Positions 8,085-16,674 are shown, numbered from the stretch's first letter. The stretch: 64,000 nt of DNA from Intestinibacter bartlettii (GCF_018917435.1 NZ_JAHLOQ010000017.1:1-64000), one strand, 5' to 3'. The notes: generated by a model from the letters alone, not told the origin. Numbers and translations: made by a program.

Positions 8085-8591
8085 TTAAAACTCATCGTCA
8101 TATGAATATCCTCTGTCTGCCCCACATGTCACGCAATACCACGTTCCATTTGGTGCTTTTATTGCAAAGTCAGTAAATGCCAGTGATTCTCCACAATCAG
8201 CACATCTTATGTTGTATTCATTGTAACATGAATAACAAAGTTTAAATCCTGCTAGTGGATGTAAAGTTCCAAAATCGCCACACATATCACAATATCCTTT
8301 ATTAGAGTTTACATTTTGCGATGCATTATTATTTTGATCCTTATATTCTTTATCATAGCTTGAAGTCGCTTCTTCAACTTCTACGATTTCAGGTTCTTCT
8401 TCAGGTTCTTCGATATCCTCGCTATCTTCATCCTCTTCAATATCATCATTATCATCTACTATTTCTGTTTGTTGTTCAACGTTTTCAGCATCGACATTTG
8501 TCTCGTTTTGTGGTTTTGAACATCCCACCAAACCTATTAATAGAATTGATATCAACCCTATAAGAAATAATTTTTTTGTCAATTTACTCAA
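8085..8591 (-). CDS. Lipoprotein with C-terminal zinc-ribbon tail (module copy 2)
   Basis: A TTG start (8589-8591) with GGAGGAG five bases upstream gives 168 aa. MSKLTKKLFLIGLISILLIG then LVGC is a lipoprotein signal. An extremely acidic linker (about 45-75, mostly D and E) is followed by YCDMCGDFG, LCYSCYNEYN, CADCGESLAF and YCVTCGADRG, four CxxC knuckles matching the last 70 residues of the 306-aa lipoprotein at 4632-5552. The long middle region of that paralogue is missing. The 124-aa partner gene lies upstream rather than downstream, so the gene order is reversed relative to copy 1. Confidence 0.75.
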   Translation of the reverse strand: MSKLTKKLFLIGLISILLIGLVGCSKPQNETNVDAENVEQQTEIVDDNDDIEEDEDSEDIEEPEEEPEIVEVEEATSSYDKEYKDQNNNASQNVNSNKGYCDMCGDFGTLHPLAGFKLCYSCYNEYNIRCADCGESLAFTDFAIKAPNGTWYCVTCGADRGYSYDDEF

Positions 8592-8734
8592 ATTAACTCC
8601 TCCTATTTTTTACATAATCTATAGTATTATAATATATTTTTATACATATTAGGTAATTTTTTTATAAATTTGTAAAAAAATCCTTGTACTAAAGATATTT
8701 TAAAATAGGATTTATAAAAACCTTTTCCTAGGTT

Positions 8735-9109
8735 TTAATTTAAGTAACTTGATGGGAATAATTTAAAATATTCACATATCATATCGTCTAATTCTAAAAC
8801 AACGCTATTAGTCCCTTTTTGGCTTCTCATTTTATACCATTGTGTAAGCATATATTCTTTTCTATCTATATTTATTAATAATACTCTTTTTTGTTGAAGA
8901 TTCATTAAATCTTCTTCCGAAATATCTTCAAATGAACATACTATATGTTTATTTTGGAATTCACTTTGTTTAAATATTGAATATATATGCGATAATATTC
9001 TTCTTTCTTTATCGTTTAATTTTGTTTCTGCTTCTAATACTATATTTTCTCTTTCTACTAAGTCTAAGTCATTATAAGATCTAAATAAAGTATTCACCCC
9101 ATTATTCAT
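8735..9109 (-). CDS. Uncharacterised 124-aa cytosolic protein (module copy 2)
   Basis: Paralogue of the 123-aa product at 4153-4524, with about 40 percent visible identity spread over the whole length and the same NLQ.KRVLLINIDRKEYMLTQWY core. No known family, no signal peptide. RBS GGGGGA. It precedes the zinc-ribbon lipoprotein gene by 143 bp in the same direction. A small hairpin with T run (AAAACC/GGTTTT, 8717-8736) overlaps its stop codon and may partly terminate the transcript. Confidence 0.7.
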   Translation of the reverse strand: MNNGVNTLFRSYNDLDLVERENIVLEAETKLNDKERRILSHIYSIFKQSEFQNKHIVCSFEDISEEDLMNLQQKRVLLINIDRKEYMLTQWYKMRSQKGTNSVVLELDDMICEYFKLFPSSYLN

Positions 9110-9429
9110 ATTAAGTTCCCCCTTGTTGTTAATATTATTTATATTTATTGTTTGACCTTGCTTTAAAAATTTATATTTATTATTTTAATTCATTTGTTAT
9201 TTATTTGTCAATTTGTTTTTTCATTTTTTTACCAATCTAATAATACATATTTATTATCACTCTTCAATTCGATTTCTAACTTTATTTTCAATTTTACAAA
9301 AGCATTTCAAAATAAATTTTCTATTTCATTACAAAAGTGCCTGAAACTCAGTTTAATTAAGTTCCAAGCACTTAAAATCTACTATTTATTTGTGCATATC
9401 ATTAAAAATTTTATAAAATTTTTTTGTCT
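9110..9429. other. Intergenic, AT-rich, with one strong hairpin
   Basis: No convincing gene. AAGTGCCTGAAAC at 9335-9347 pairs with GTTCCAAGCACTT at 9361-9373 (11 of 13). On the minus strand it is followed by TTTTG, so it is probably the terminator of the holin gene that ends at 9430. The rest is promoter-like AT-rich DNA upstream of the 124-aa gene. Confidence 0.55.
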
Positions 9430-9672
9430 CTACTTTTCAATGCCTTTTTTATCTTTTAAAACTTTATCAGCTTCAATTGCAGCTTTGGTAAAAGAGTTGT
9501 TTTTCCACCAAGCCCAAATTGATGCACCAATAGTAAACGCTAGTGTCACTACTTGATTAACTTCTTCGTCAGAAATCGGCAAAATTGCATGGCCTGAACT
9601 AGTTAAAGCTTGGTTTAAAAGGGCAATTACCAAAATAGTAGTACGTATAACAGTGTTTTTTTTGACTTCCAT
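9430..9672 (-). CDS. Phage-type holin (SPP1 family)
   Basis: An 80-aa protein MEVKKNTVIRTTILVIALLN... with NQALTSSGHAILPISDEEV, a second hydrophobic segment ending IGASIWAWWKNNSFTKAAIEA, and a charged tail. This is the usual pattern of SPP1-type phage holins: two membrane spans around a short loop, then a WWKNNSFT motif. Holins open the membrane to let endolysin reach the wall. The ATG at 9672 is chosen because AGGAG is eight bases upstream; a GTG at 9681 abuts the AGGAG too closely. No other phage structural gene is adjacent; the amidase at 14632 could be its lost partner. Confidence 0.85.
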   Translation of the reverse strand: MEVKKNTVIRTTILVIALLNQALTSSGHAILPISDEEVNQVVTLAFTIGASIWAWWKNNSFTKAAIEADKVLKDKKGIEK

Positions 9673-9807
9673 AAAATCCACTCCTATCGATTTAATTAGT
9701 CTTAAACCTCTTGTTAATTACCCCTTATTCTCTATTATGAAAAAACATCTAAAAAGGTTCATCTAACATCAATTTGCCTAACTAAATTACTAAAACAATT
9801 ATAAGAC

Positions 9808-9833
9808 AATATAATTTCCTATGTGCTATAAAA
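9808..9833 (+). repeat. Dispersed repeat, half copy
   Basis: AATATAATTTCCTATGTG then CTATAAAA is identical at 25 of 26 positions to 16781-16806 and at 22 of 26 to the copy ending at 32198. It abuts the terminator of the downstream minus-strand gene, as those copies do. The left arm seen in the other copies is absent here. Confidence 0.5.
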
Positions 9834-9871
9834 AAGAAGTTACCACAATATTATTGCAGTAACCCCTTTTT
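9830..9871 (-). terminator. Probable terminator of substrate-binding protein gene
   Basis: AAGGGGTTAC pairs with GTAACTTCTT on the minus strand across a 14-base loop and a T run follows. It lies about 70 bp after the stop of the gene at 9940-10986. Confidence 0.7.
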
Positions 9872-9939
9872 AAATAAATTTATTTATATCTACGTCTTAA
9901 TAATTCTTACTCTCTATAACCAAACTCTCTTATTTCCTA

Positions 9940-10986
9940 TTATTTATCTTCATCCATTATTTTTTGAGCTATACTAGTATCAACTATCTTATCATATGGA
10001 GCTTCTTTTTCAAGTTCGCCAGCAGTTTCCATAACTTTCATCAAGTTATTTAAACTTTCTTCTTCAAAGTAAGGATTTTCACACCAAGCGCCTATCTTTC
10101 TATATTGTTTAGCAACTGTTACTAATTCGTCTATGCTATTATCTTCAAAATAAGGTTGGATTGCTTCTGCGATTTCTTTGTCAGTAGCATCTTTACACCA
10201 TTGTTGCGCTTTATATAATGCTCTTGTGAATTTTTCTAATACTTCTTTATTATCTTTCATATAAGATTTTGTTGTAGAATAAGCAGTATAAGGTATTTTA
10301 CCAGAGTCTTTACCTATTGATGCAACTATATATCCAGCGCCGTCTTTTTCAAGTTGAGTAGCTGTTGGTTCAAAAGCTGTTGTAAAGTCTGCTTCACCAG
10401 CTGCAAATGCACCAGCCATAGCAGCAAATTGCACGTCTGTTCTTACGTTACATTGACCGCTTGCAGTATCTTCACCAATTTCTACACCATTTTGTTTTAA
10501 AACATATTCTAAAGTCATTAAAGGTACGCCTCCTGCTCTACCTCCAAGAACTTCTTTACCTTTTAGATCTTCATAAGAGAAGTTATCTATTTTTTCTCTA
10601 GAAACTAAGAAACTACCATCACATTGAGTTAATTGTGCAAAGTTAACAGCATAATTATCTTCACCTTGGTTGTAAATATAAATTGATGCTTCCGGTCCCA
10701 TAAGTCCTATATCAGCATCTCCTGATATTAAAGCTGACATAGTTTTGTCAGCACCTTGAGTGTTTACTAAGTCAATTTCTAGGCCTTCTTCTTCAAAGAA
10801 TCCTTTACTCATAGCTACATATTGAGGTGCATAGAAAACTGAATGTGTAACTTCAGCTACAGTTATTTTTTGTAACTCTTTTGATTCTTTTGCATCCTTG
10901 TCTTTATCAGAGTCGCTACTGCACCCTGTCAAACAGCAAACACTTAAAGCTGCTGCACTTACAATAGAAATAATTTTTTTGAACAT
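9940..10986 (-). CDS. ABC transporter substrate-binding lipoprotein (SsuA/NMT1-like), orphan
   Basis: MFKKIISIVSAAALSVCCLT then GCSS is a lipoprotein signal. The mature part begins ITVAEVTHSVFYAPQYVAMS and continues KGFFEEEGLEIDLVNTQGAD and SGDADIGLMGPEAS, the classic SsuA/THI5-like periplasmic binding fold used for sulfonates, nitrate, or pyrimidine precursors. 348 aa is a normal length. No permease or ATPase gene lies beside it, which is unusual, so it may serve a transporter elsewhere. The ligand cannot be deduced. GGAGG precedes the ATG. Confidence 0.85.
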   Translation of the reverse strand: MFKKIISIVSAAALSVCCLTGCSSDSDKDKDAKESKELQKITVAEVTHSVFYAPQYVAMSKGFFEEEGLEIDLVNTQGADKTMSALISGDADIGLMGPEASIYIYNQGEDNYAVNFAQLTQCDGSFLVSREKIDNFSYEDLKGKEVLGGRAGGVPLMTLEYVLKQNGVEIGEDTASGQCNVRTDVQFAAMAGAFAAGEADFTTAFEPTATQLEKDGAGYIVASIGKDSGKIPYTAYSTTKSYMKDNKEVLEKFTRALYKAQQWCKDATDKEIAEAIQPYFEDNSIDELVTVAKQYRKIGAWCENPYFEEESLNNLMKVMETAGELEKEAPYDKIVDTSIAQKIMDEDK

Positions 10987-11167
10987 GATATACCTCCACT
11001 AAAAAATCAAACATAATTCATTATATTCATAGGTTGCAGTTTGGTTACAAAATTAAATGTTTTAATTTATTCCCTATAATATATGCTAGAATAAAGTCAT
11101 ATAGTAGATTTTTATAATTTAAATATGAATATAATTTTCTATATATTATAAAAAAGGAGGTAATTTT

Positions 11168-11803
11168 ATGAGAAGTAGAGCACAAATCAAACAAGACGCC
11201 AAAAGAAAATTAAACGCTTATTGGACTGTACCTGTCTTTGCAACTTTATTAGTTATTTTTCTTAGCGCACTTATAACTGGATTATTAAGAGACAATATAC
11301 TTAGCTCTTCACTTGAAACTATAGTTTCAACAATCGCAAATGTATTTTTAACTATGTTATTTTTAAATATTGCTAAAAATGATAATTTTGATAAAGTACA
11401 ATTTTCTTGGATGAATGTTTCCGGTTTAAAATTATTAAAATGTCTAGTATATTCACTACTTATGTCTTTAGGAATTACGGTTATTCAATATGTAGCTAGC
11501 TCATTAGGAGTATTAATGGCAGCTGTTGTATCTATATTTGTAGCTGTTTTGGAAATTTACTTATCTTTTTCAATATTAGCAATATTAGATACAGATGCGC
11601 CAATTTTTAATGCAATAAAAATAAGTTTAAACCTAATCGAAGGAAACTTCTTTAATACAATCTTATTTGGATTATCATTTGTAGGTTGGTTTATACTAGG
11701 TGCATTACCATTTGGTCTTGGATTACTTTGGGTATTCCCATACTTCAGCATTAGTTATGCTAATTACTATTTAGAATTAAAAAATCACTCAAAGATTTTA
11801 TAA
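11168..11803 (+). CDS. DUF975 family integral membrane protein
   Basis: The start MRSRAQIKQDAKRKLNAYWT is characteristic of DUF975 proteins, followed by five or six hydrophobic segments and an FPYFSISYANYYLEL end. 211 aa is within the family range. Function is unknown for the family. AAGGAGG precedes the ATG. It is a single-gene unit with its own terminator, transcribed away from the substrate-binding protein gene. Confidence 0.85.
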   Translation: MRSRAQIKQDAKRKLNAYWTVPVFATLLVIFLSALITGLLRDNILSSSLETIVSTIANVFLTMLFLNIAKNDNFDKVQFSWMNVSGLKLLKCLVYSLLMSLGITVIQYVASSLGVLMAAVVSIFVAVLEIYLSFSILAILDTDAPIFNAIKISLNLIEGNFFNTILFGLSFVGWFILGALPFGLGLLWVFPYFSISYANYYLELKNHSKIL

Positions 11804-11812
11804 CAAAATCAA

Positions 11813-11841
11813 TAAAGGTAGCCCAATTGGACTACCTTTTA
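11813..11841 (+). terminator. Rho-independent terminator
   Basis: AAAGGTAG at 11814-11821 pairs with CTACCTTT, with the loop CCCAATTGGA and a T/A tail, just after the DUF975 gene. Confidence 0.85.
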
Positions 11842-11996
11842 AAAACTTAAAGACTCAAAATTTTGAAATCTACAATATTAAATTCTATTCTTTATGCGCT
11901 ATACTATTATGTCTTAAAAATCTACTGTCATCGCATATTTTAAAATCTACAATTATTATATGATTTTCATAACTGTATGTTCCTAATCACACTATC

Positions 11997-12242
11997 TTAT
12001 AAATTATTTATTTCCAAAGCCTTATCTATATCTATCTGTTTGTGCAAATTTCTAGTATTTCTATTTTTGCCAATTTCTCCTTCTAATAATTTTCTGTCAT
12101 AATGTGAATCCAAGCATTTTAAAATGTCTAAGTTAGAAAGAACTAATTGATTATCTGCAAGCAATAGAGCCATTTTTAATTCTTTCGGATCTACATCTTT
12201 ACCTGAATTAACATCTTGTAATATGTTATTGTAACTTCTCAT
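11997..12242 (-). CDS. Small hypothetical protein (81 aa)
   Basis: MRSYNNILQDVNSGKDVDPK onward; soluble, helical, charged, no Cys, no membrane segment and no recognised family. GAGGAGGG before the ATG is a strong ribosome binding site, which is the main support for it being real. Function unknown. Confidence 0.6.
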   Translation of the reverse strand: MRSYNNILQDVNSGKDVDPKELKMALLLADNQLVLSNLDILKCLDSHYDRKLLEGEIGKNRNTRNLHKQIDIDKALEINNL

Positions 12243-12368
12243 ATTAATCCCTCCTCTTATATAATTTTTTTTATATACAAAGTTCGCTTTTTAAGGGGGG
12301 CTTTCCTTTAATTTTCGTTAGTCAATTTTTTACATTTTATCTATAAAATTGATTAATTTTTCAATATC

Positions 12369-12398
12369 AAAAAAGAGCAGATTTAAATCCACTCTTTT
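12369..12398 (-). terminator. Rho-independent terminator
   Basis: On the minus strand AAAAGAGTGGATTT and AAATCTGCTCTTTT pair with few mismatches and T's follow. It lies about 75 bp after the 230-aa gene at 12473-13165. Confidence 0.75.
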
Positions 12399-12472
12399 CG
12401 TTTTTTTATTCTAGCTTATTTAACATTATAAAATAAGAATTGTTATATTTTTTTAACAATTTATTAAATCCA

Positions 12473-13165
12473 TCATATTTTAATATAATCATCTACAAAT
12501 CTTTTTGTCTTTTCCATTAATAAATCTGCATGATTTTGAAATTCGTTAACCTTCTCCAAATTATTGTCAACCTCTTCAATATAACAGTAATCATTGTGAA
12601 TCATCTCGAGTTCATCTAAAAGTACACCAGCTTCTGGGATTTGGTTTAATTCTATTTTTAATAAAAAATACATCTCAGAGGCCTTTGTCTTATCAATATC
12701 CATCAAATCTATATTTTCACCTTCACCATTTTTAATATTAAAACGATACTGCGAATAAAAATAATTGCTTATATAAGTCAGATAAATCGCCACATGCTCA
12801 GATACTCTACTACACAACGCCTTTTTATCCCTAATTATTTCACACTTTTTATTTTCCTTTTGTATCTCTAAAATTAGCCTTTTGTTTTCGTCTTGAATAT
12901 CTATAATAGATTCTTTATTTTCTTTTTGAGCTTTAAAATTATCTTTTAATATAAAATATATACTTCCTAAAATACATATTCCACCTATCCCATCTCCAAA
13001 ATAACTTCCACAAAATACAATATAATCACTTAGTTTTAATATATTATTCCCAAATAAAATTAACATCCCTAAAAGTATCGGTAAAATAATTATAAATAAA
13101 AACATTCCCATAAAAAATATCTTCGTGGGCCTAGTTTTTTTGTCCTTCTTATTTATTTTAATCAA
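12473..13165 (-). CDS. Membrane protein with coiled coil (about 230 aa), unknown
   Basis: Two hydrophobic segments at about 17-40 and 48-70 (the second with FCGSYFGDGIGGICILGSIY), then a charged coiled coil at about 75-115 (repeated ENK/ENKR) and a helical cytosolic domain to the C-terminus. Not a family I can name. The start is uncertain: the TTG at 13165 lies almost against an AGGGG motif, and an ATG codon 19 residues later has no ribosome binding site. Small two-TM coiled-coil proteins of this build occur in mobile and defence contexts, but nothing here proves such a role. Confidence 0.55.
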   Translation of the reverse strand: MIKINKKDKKTRPTKIFFMGMFLFIIILPILLGMLILFGNNILKLSDYIVFCGSYFGDGIGGICILGSIYFILKDNFKAQKENKESIIDIQDENKRLILEIQKENKKCEIIRDKKALCSRVSEHVAIYLTYISNYFYSQYRFNIKNGEGENIDLMDIDKTKASEMYFLLKIELNQIPEAGVLLDELEMIHNDYCYIEEVDNNLEKVNEFQNHADLLMEKTKRFVDDYIKI

Positions 13166-13511
13166 CCCCTATCTATATAAAGCCTATAATATAGAATATT
13201 TCATACATGATTTAAAAATGTTTAAAACAACACATATTATTAATTTCTATATTTTTTATAATGTAGTGCATTATTTTCCTATATGTATACATCTATATAT
13301 AAAGAAATTATTTTTTCAATCTAAAAGAAGTTATTTTAAAATAATTCTTGAAAAAAATTTTAAATCAAATTAATCTTAAATCAAGGAAATAGTTAGAAAG
13401 ATGATACATCAAAATCAATCCATTCACTATTAAACCCAAATATCATCTAAACAACTCAAATGCATTTGAACAAACTACTATAATCCTATCTATAACCCAG
13501 GAGGTAAAGAT
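13166..13511. other. Intergenic region between divergent genes
   Basis: 346 bp, very AT-rich, containing the promoters of the 230-aa membrane protein and of the serine hydrolase. TTGAAC near 13468 and several TATAAT-like hexamers (for example near 13482) occur, but no pair with good spacing can be singled out. No convincing small ORF or RNA structure is seen. Confidence 0.5.
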
Positions 13512-14480
13512 ATGAATTACGAAAAAGTTAGAGAGTTCGAAAATATAATAGAAAAAGATTACCCAAATACATGTCAAATGGTAGTTATGAAAGACAATAA
13601 TATTGTCTATGAAAATTACGGTTGCAATTGCAATCAAAAAAGCAAACTCCATATATTCTCAGTCACAAAAAGTATAATTTCTGTGTTAATAGGAATAGCT
13701 ATAGACAAAGGTTATATAAAAAGTGTGGATCAAAGAATCATTGATTTTTTCCCACATTATAAAATAGCCCCAGACGAAAAAACTTTACAAAATATCACAT
13801 TAAAAGACATGCTGACAATGACTGCTCCTTATAAATTCAAAGAAGAACCTTATGTAGAATATTTTAAAAGCCCAAATCACTTAAAATTTTGCTTAGACTT
13901 ATTAGGAGGAAGTTATAAAATAGGAGACTTTCGCTATACTCCATTAATAGGACCTGATATTTTTTCTGGAATAATACAAACCTCAACAGGACAGTCTGTT
14001 TTAGACTTTGCTCGCGAAAATTTATTTAATCCACTAGGAATTGAAGTCGATAAAAATATTGTATTTAAAAGTGCAGAAGAACAATTTGCATTTAATGAAT
14101 CTACTAATCTAAGCGGCTGGGTATCTGATGAATTTGGTCTCAATACTGCAGGTTGGGGGCTTACTTTAAGCGCAGTTGATATGGCAAAAATAGGTCAACT
14201 CTATTTAAATGGGGGCGTGGCAAACTGTAAAAAAGTAGTCTCAACAGATTGGATCAAAAAAAGCACCACACATCACAGCTCTTTTAACGACTTAATGTAT
14301 GGCTATTTGTGGTGGATAATAGATGATAATAGCTTTGCAGCACTAGGCGATGGCGGCAACACGCTCTATGTAGATAAATCTCAAAATTTAGTAGTATCAA
14401 TAACAGCACTGTTTGTCCCTAATGCAAAAGAAAAAATAAAGCTGATTAAACAATACGTAAAACCAGCATTTGAAGATTAA
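13512..14480 (+). CDS. Beta-lactamase-fold serine hydrolase
   Basis: The SxxK nucleophile motif is S50-V-T-K53 within FSVTKSIISVLIG. The pattern HIFSVTKS, then KGYIKSVDQ, LKDMLTMTA, GWGLTLSAVDMAKIGQLY and YGYLWWI is typical of class C beta-lactamase/esterase/DD-peptidase relatives. No signal peptide is visible, so an intracellular esterase or amide hydrolase is more likely than a true beta-lactamase. The Tyr motif is not a clear YxN (YTPLIGPD instead). 322 aa is normal. AGGAGG eight bases before the ATG. Monocistronic with its own terminator. Confidence 0.85.
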   Translation: MNYEKVREFENIIEKDYPNTCQMVVMKDNNIVYENYGCNCNQKSKLHIFSVTKSIISVLIGIAIDKGYIKSVDQRIIDFFPHYKIAPDEKTLQNITLKDMLTMTAPYKFKEEPYVEYFKSPNHLKFCLDLLGGSYKIGDFRYTPLIGPDIFSGIIQTSTGQSVLDFARENLFNPLGIEVDKNIVFKSAEEQFAFNESTNLSGWVSDEFGLNTAGWGLTLSAVDMAKIGQLYLNGGVANCKKVVSTDWIKKSTTHHSSFNDLMYGYLWWIIDDNSFAALGDGGNTLYVDKSQNLVVSITALFVPNAKEKIKLIKQYVKPAFED

Positions 14481-14508
14481 TACAATTAAATTTTGATGGA
14501 TTTGATAA

Positions 14509-14546
14509 CTAGCTAAGACTAAGAAAAAAGTCTTAGCTAGATTTTA
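14509..14546 (+). terminator. Rho-independent terminator
   Basis: CTAGCTAAGACT and AGTCTTAGCTAG form a perfect 12-bp stem followed by ATTTTATC, just after the serine hydrolase. Confidence 0.9.
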
Positions 14547-14631
14547 TCTAATTAGTAAAACTAAAATTATCTTTTGTAAAAACTTAAATCATTATTTATA
14601 AAATAACAATAAACTAATATAATGATTTAAA

Positions 14632-15537
14632 TTATAATTCAAAAACTTCTACATATTTTTTAGATGCTGTTATATAAACACCAGATTTCAATCTATACAT
14701 ATTTGTGTCTGGTCTTTCTATTTCTTCCATGACAGTGTAAACGCCACCTTTTTTGACTATTCCAATAACACTTTCATCAGTAAAATCAGCAGCACTACGT
14801 ATATTCACTTCATCTGCTATTACTCTTAAATATAAAGTCTTTTTGCTACCTATTGTTGTAGTGCTTCCTGTGCTAGTTTGGTTTTTTTTAGCTATATAAG
14901 ATACTCCGAAGTATTCACATACTGCTTTACAAACAGCTTCTGCACATTTTTCTTGATGAGATGGATTTAACATAAGTTTTGCTTCTTTCTCATAGTCCAT
15001 AAATCCATACTCAATTAATATAGAAGGCATTGATGATTGTCTTAAGATAGCAAGTGTATATCCACTCATATCTACATCTCTCATAAGCCCATAGCTATAT
15101 TCATAATCGATATCTTTAGCTAAATGTTTTACTGCCAATTTGCCCAATGTTATCGATTTAGAAGAACTATTTTTAGTACGCAAAACAAGTAATCCTTTTA
15201 CCCTTGTTTGCCATTGTGAAGCAGTTCCTATTGCATTGTAATGGTTAGAAATTAATATATCTGCTCTTGCCTTATTTGCTTTATATGATCTAGTCGCAAG
15301 CGCTACATCAGTTTTACCTGTCATGTCAGCAGTATACATATATCCAATATTACATCTAGTAAGTGCCTTTGCTAAATACTCAGACACTGCCCTATTCCAT
15401 TCATTTTCCTTAATTATTTGGCCTTTTTTTCTCACTAGAACACCGTTAACATATAAATCAGAGGATAGCTTTACAGAATGTTTACCACCTGTATTCATGC
15501 CGTGTCCAGCATCAATAGCCACTAAATATTTACTCAT
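14632..15537 (-). CDS. N-acetylmuramoyl-L-alanine amidase (Amidase_3), endolysin-like
   Basis: The catalytic domain (about 1-205) begins MSKYLVAIDAGHGMNTGGKH, with the zinc His in DAGHG, SNHYNA near the second His and LIEYGFMDYEKE with the catalytic Glu. A linker (KKNQTSTGSTTT) leads to a C-terminal SH3b-like domain (about 225-301; LRVIADEVNIRSAADFTDES). It cleaves the amide bond between muramic acid and L-alanine in peptidoglycan. No signal peptide is present, as in phage endolysins that need a holin. The ATG at 15537 is preferred over an upstream in-frame start at 15588 because GAAGGGA lies about ten bases before it and the family starts there. Confidence 0.88.
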   Translation of the reverse strand: MSKYLVAIDAGHGMNTGGKHSVKLSSDLYVNGVLVRKKGQIIKENEWNRAVSEYLAKALTRCNIGYMYTADMTGKTDVALATRSYKANKARADILISNHYNAIGTASQWQTRVKGLLVLRTKNSSSKSITLGKLAVKHLAKDIDYEYSYGLMRDVDMSGYTLAILRQSSMPSILIEYGFMDYEKEAKLMLNPSHQEKCAEAVCKAVCEYFGVSYIAKKNQTSTGSTTTIGSKKTLYLRVIADEVNIRSAADFTDESVIGIVKKGGVYTVMEEIERPDTNMYRLKSGVYITASKKYVEVFEL

Positions 15538-15870
15538 AGTTATCAAATCCCTTCTTTTTAAAAGTGATAACTGATAGTACTTACACACAGTCCTATCGTT
15601 TTATATTTTTAATTACCACTTTATACATACTTATGTATTTTTCTACAATTTGATACTATTTTCGACTATAAATAGAATATTTCTATAGAGAAAATTTTAT
15701 TCTAAAAACTCTCCAGAAATATAGGATATTTTAAGATACATACAAAATAATTATAACTTTTATTTATTATAAACAATTTTATTGTCGATTTTTTATAAAT
15801 CAAGTAAATTAATATGGTAAAATATATAATAATGCGAAAAAATATAAATAAAAAGAGGGGGAATACTTTT
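15538..15870. other. Intergenic region between divergent genes
   Basis: 333 bp of AT-rich DNA separating the amidase and the coiled-coil membrane protein. Visible structure: a TACATA-C-TTATGTA palindrome near 15624-15638, an AGAATA...TTATTCT inverted repeat near 15672-15704, and GATAG/CTATC arms (minus strand) within the amidase leader. No ORF with a ribosome binding site is seen and no known riboswitch is recognised. Confidence 0.45.
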
Positions 15871-16617
15871 ATGTTAGAGTCTTTCAAAAAACTAAATTTA
15901 GGATTAAAGATCATAGTTGGTATTATAGCATTTTTATTATTACCTATAACTTTATTATTATTTTCAGTAGAATTATTAATAAGAAGTATTAAAAATAAAA
16001 AAATACCAGGAATCATAATATCTAGTATATTATGCCTATTATTTTTAAGTGCTAGTGGAGGATATTTATCAGGCATATTTGATTCAGATTCAACATCATC
16101 TTTAGAAGATAAAATATCTTCACTTGAATCACACATAACATCTTTGGAAAATGAGATATCTTCTAAAGATGATGAAATCGCTTCTTTAAAAGATAAGTTA
16201 AGCTCATCTAATGATGAAGTTAAATCTTTAGAAAGCAAGGTAGAATCTTTAGAAGAAGAATTATCATCTGCTGAAGAAAAACCAGAAGAAGTACAAGAAA
16301 CATCAAATGTAAGTAGTAACAACTCTGATAATAGTACTAATAATTCTAACAGTAATAATATTTCTAATAGTAGTAATTCATCAAATAGTACTTATAAGAA
16401 TAATTCGTCTAATAGTAGTAGTTACAGTACTAATTCATCTAGCAGCAGTTACAGCAACAATTCTAGTAGTAGCCAAATCGTATACTGTAATGGTGGAAAA
16501 TATACATCTAACAAGTATCACAAATCACCTACTGCACATAATATGGAAGGTGCCATAAAAATGACAAAACAAGATGCACAAGCAGCCGGATATGTGCCAT
16601 GTAAAACTTGTTACTAA
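15871..16617 (+). CDS. Membrane coiled-coil protein with Ser/Asn-rich linker and Ada-like zinc tail
   Basis: Two hydrophobic segments (about 10-35 and 45-65), an exported-looking coiled coil (about 75-130; repeated SSLE.KISSLES and SLESKVESLEEE), a low-complexity Ser/Asn stretch (about 145-200) and a 45-residue C-terminal domain with CNGGKYTSNKYHKS, AHNMEGAIKMTK and GYVPCKTCY. The Cys, His and CxxC spacing recalls the Ada-type metal-binding domain attached to some exported nucleases and lipoproteins. The ATG at 15871 is chosen because GAGGGGG lies about nine bases upstream; earlier in-frame starts lack one. Function unknown; probably displayed at the cell surface. Confidence 0.7.
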   Translation: MLESFKKLNLGLKIIVGIIAFLLLPITLLLFSVELLIRSIKNKKIPGIIISSILCLLFLSASGGYLSGIFDSDSTSSLEDKISSLESHITSLENEISSKDDEIASLKDKLSSSNDEVKSLESKVESLEEELSSAEEKPEEVQETSNVSSNNSDNSTNNSNSNNISNSSNSSNSTYKNNSSNSSSYSTNSSSSSYSNNSSSSQIVYCNGGKYTSNKYHKSPTAHNMEGAIKMTKQDAQAAGYVPCKTCY

Positions 16618-16625
16618 GATTAAAT

Positions 16626-16674
16626 AAAAGCATGTTACAAAATATACTTATAGTATATTTTAACATGCTTTTTT
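16626..16674 (+). terminator. Rho-independent terminator
   Basis: AAAGCATGTTA and TAACATGCTTT form a long stem extended by AATATACT/AGTATATT, followed by a T run. Confidence 0.9.

Noticed and set aside
9194-9556. 120-aa plus-strand frame
   Set aside because: It overlaps the holin gene in antisense, has a biased Phe/Leu/Ser composition from AT-rich DNA and no Shine-Dalgarno.
12280-12310. AAGGGGGG stretch on the plus strand
   Set aside because: It looks like a ribosome binding site but no start codon and open frame of useful length follows it.
15702-16322. 206-aa minus-strand frame
   Set aside because: Antisense shadow of the Ser/Glu-rich coiled-coil gene; composition follows from the repeats of that gene.
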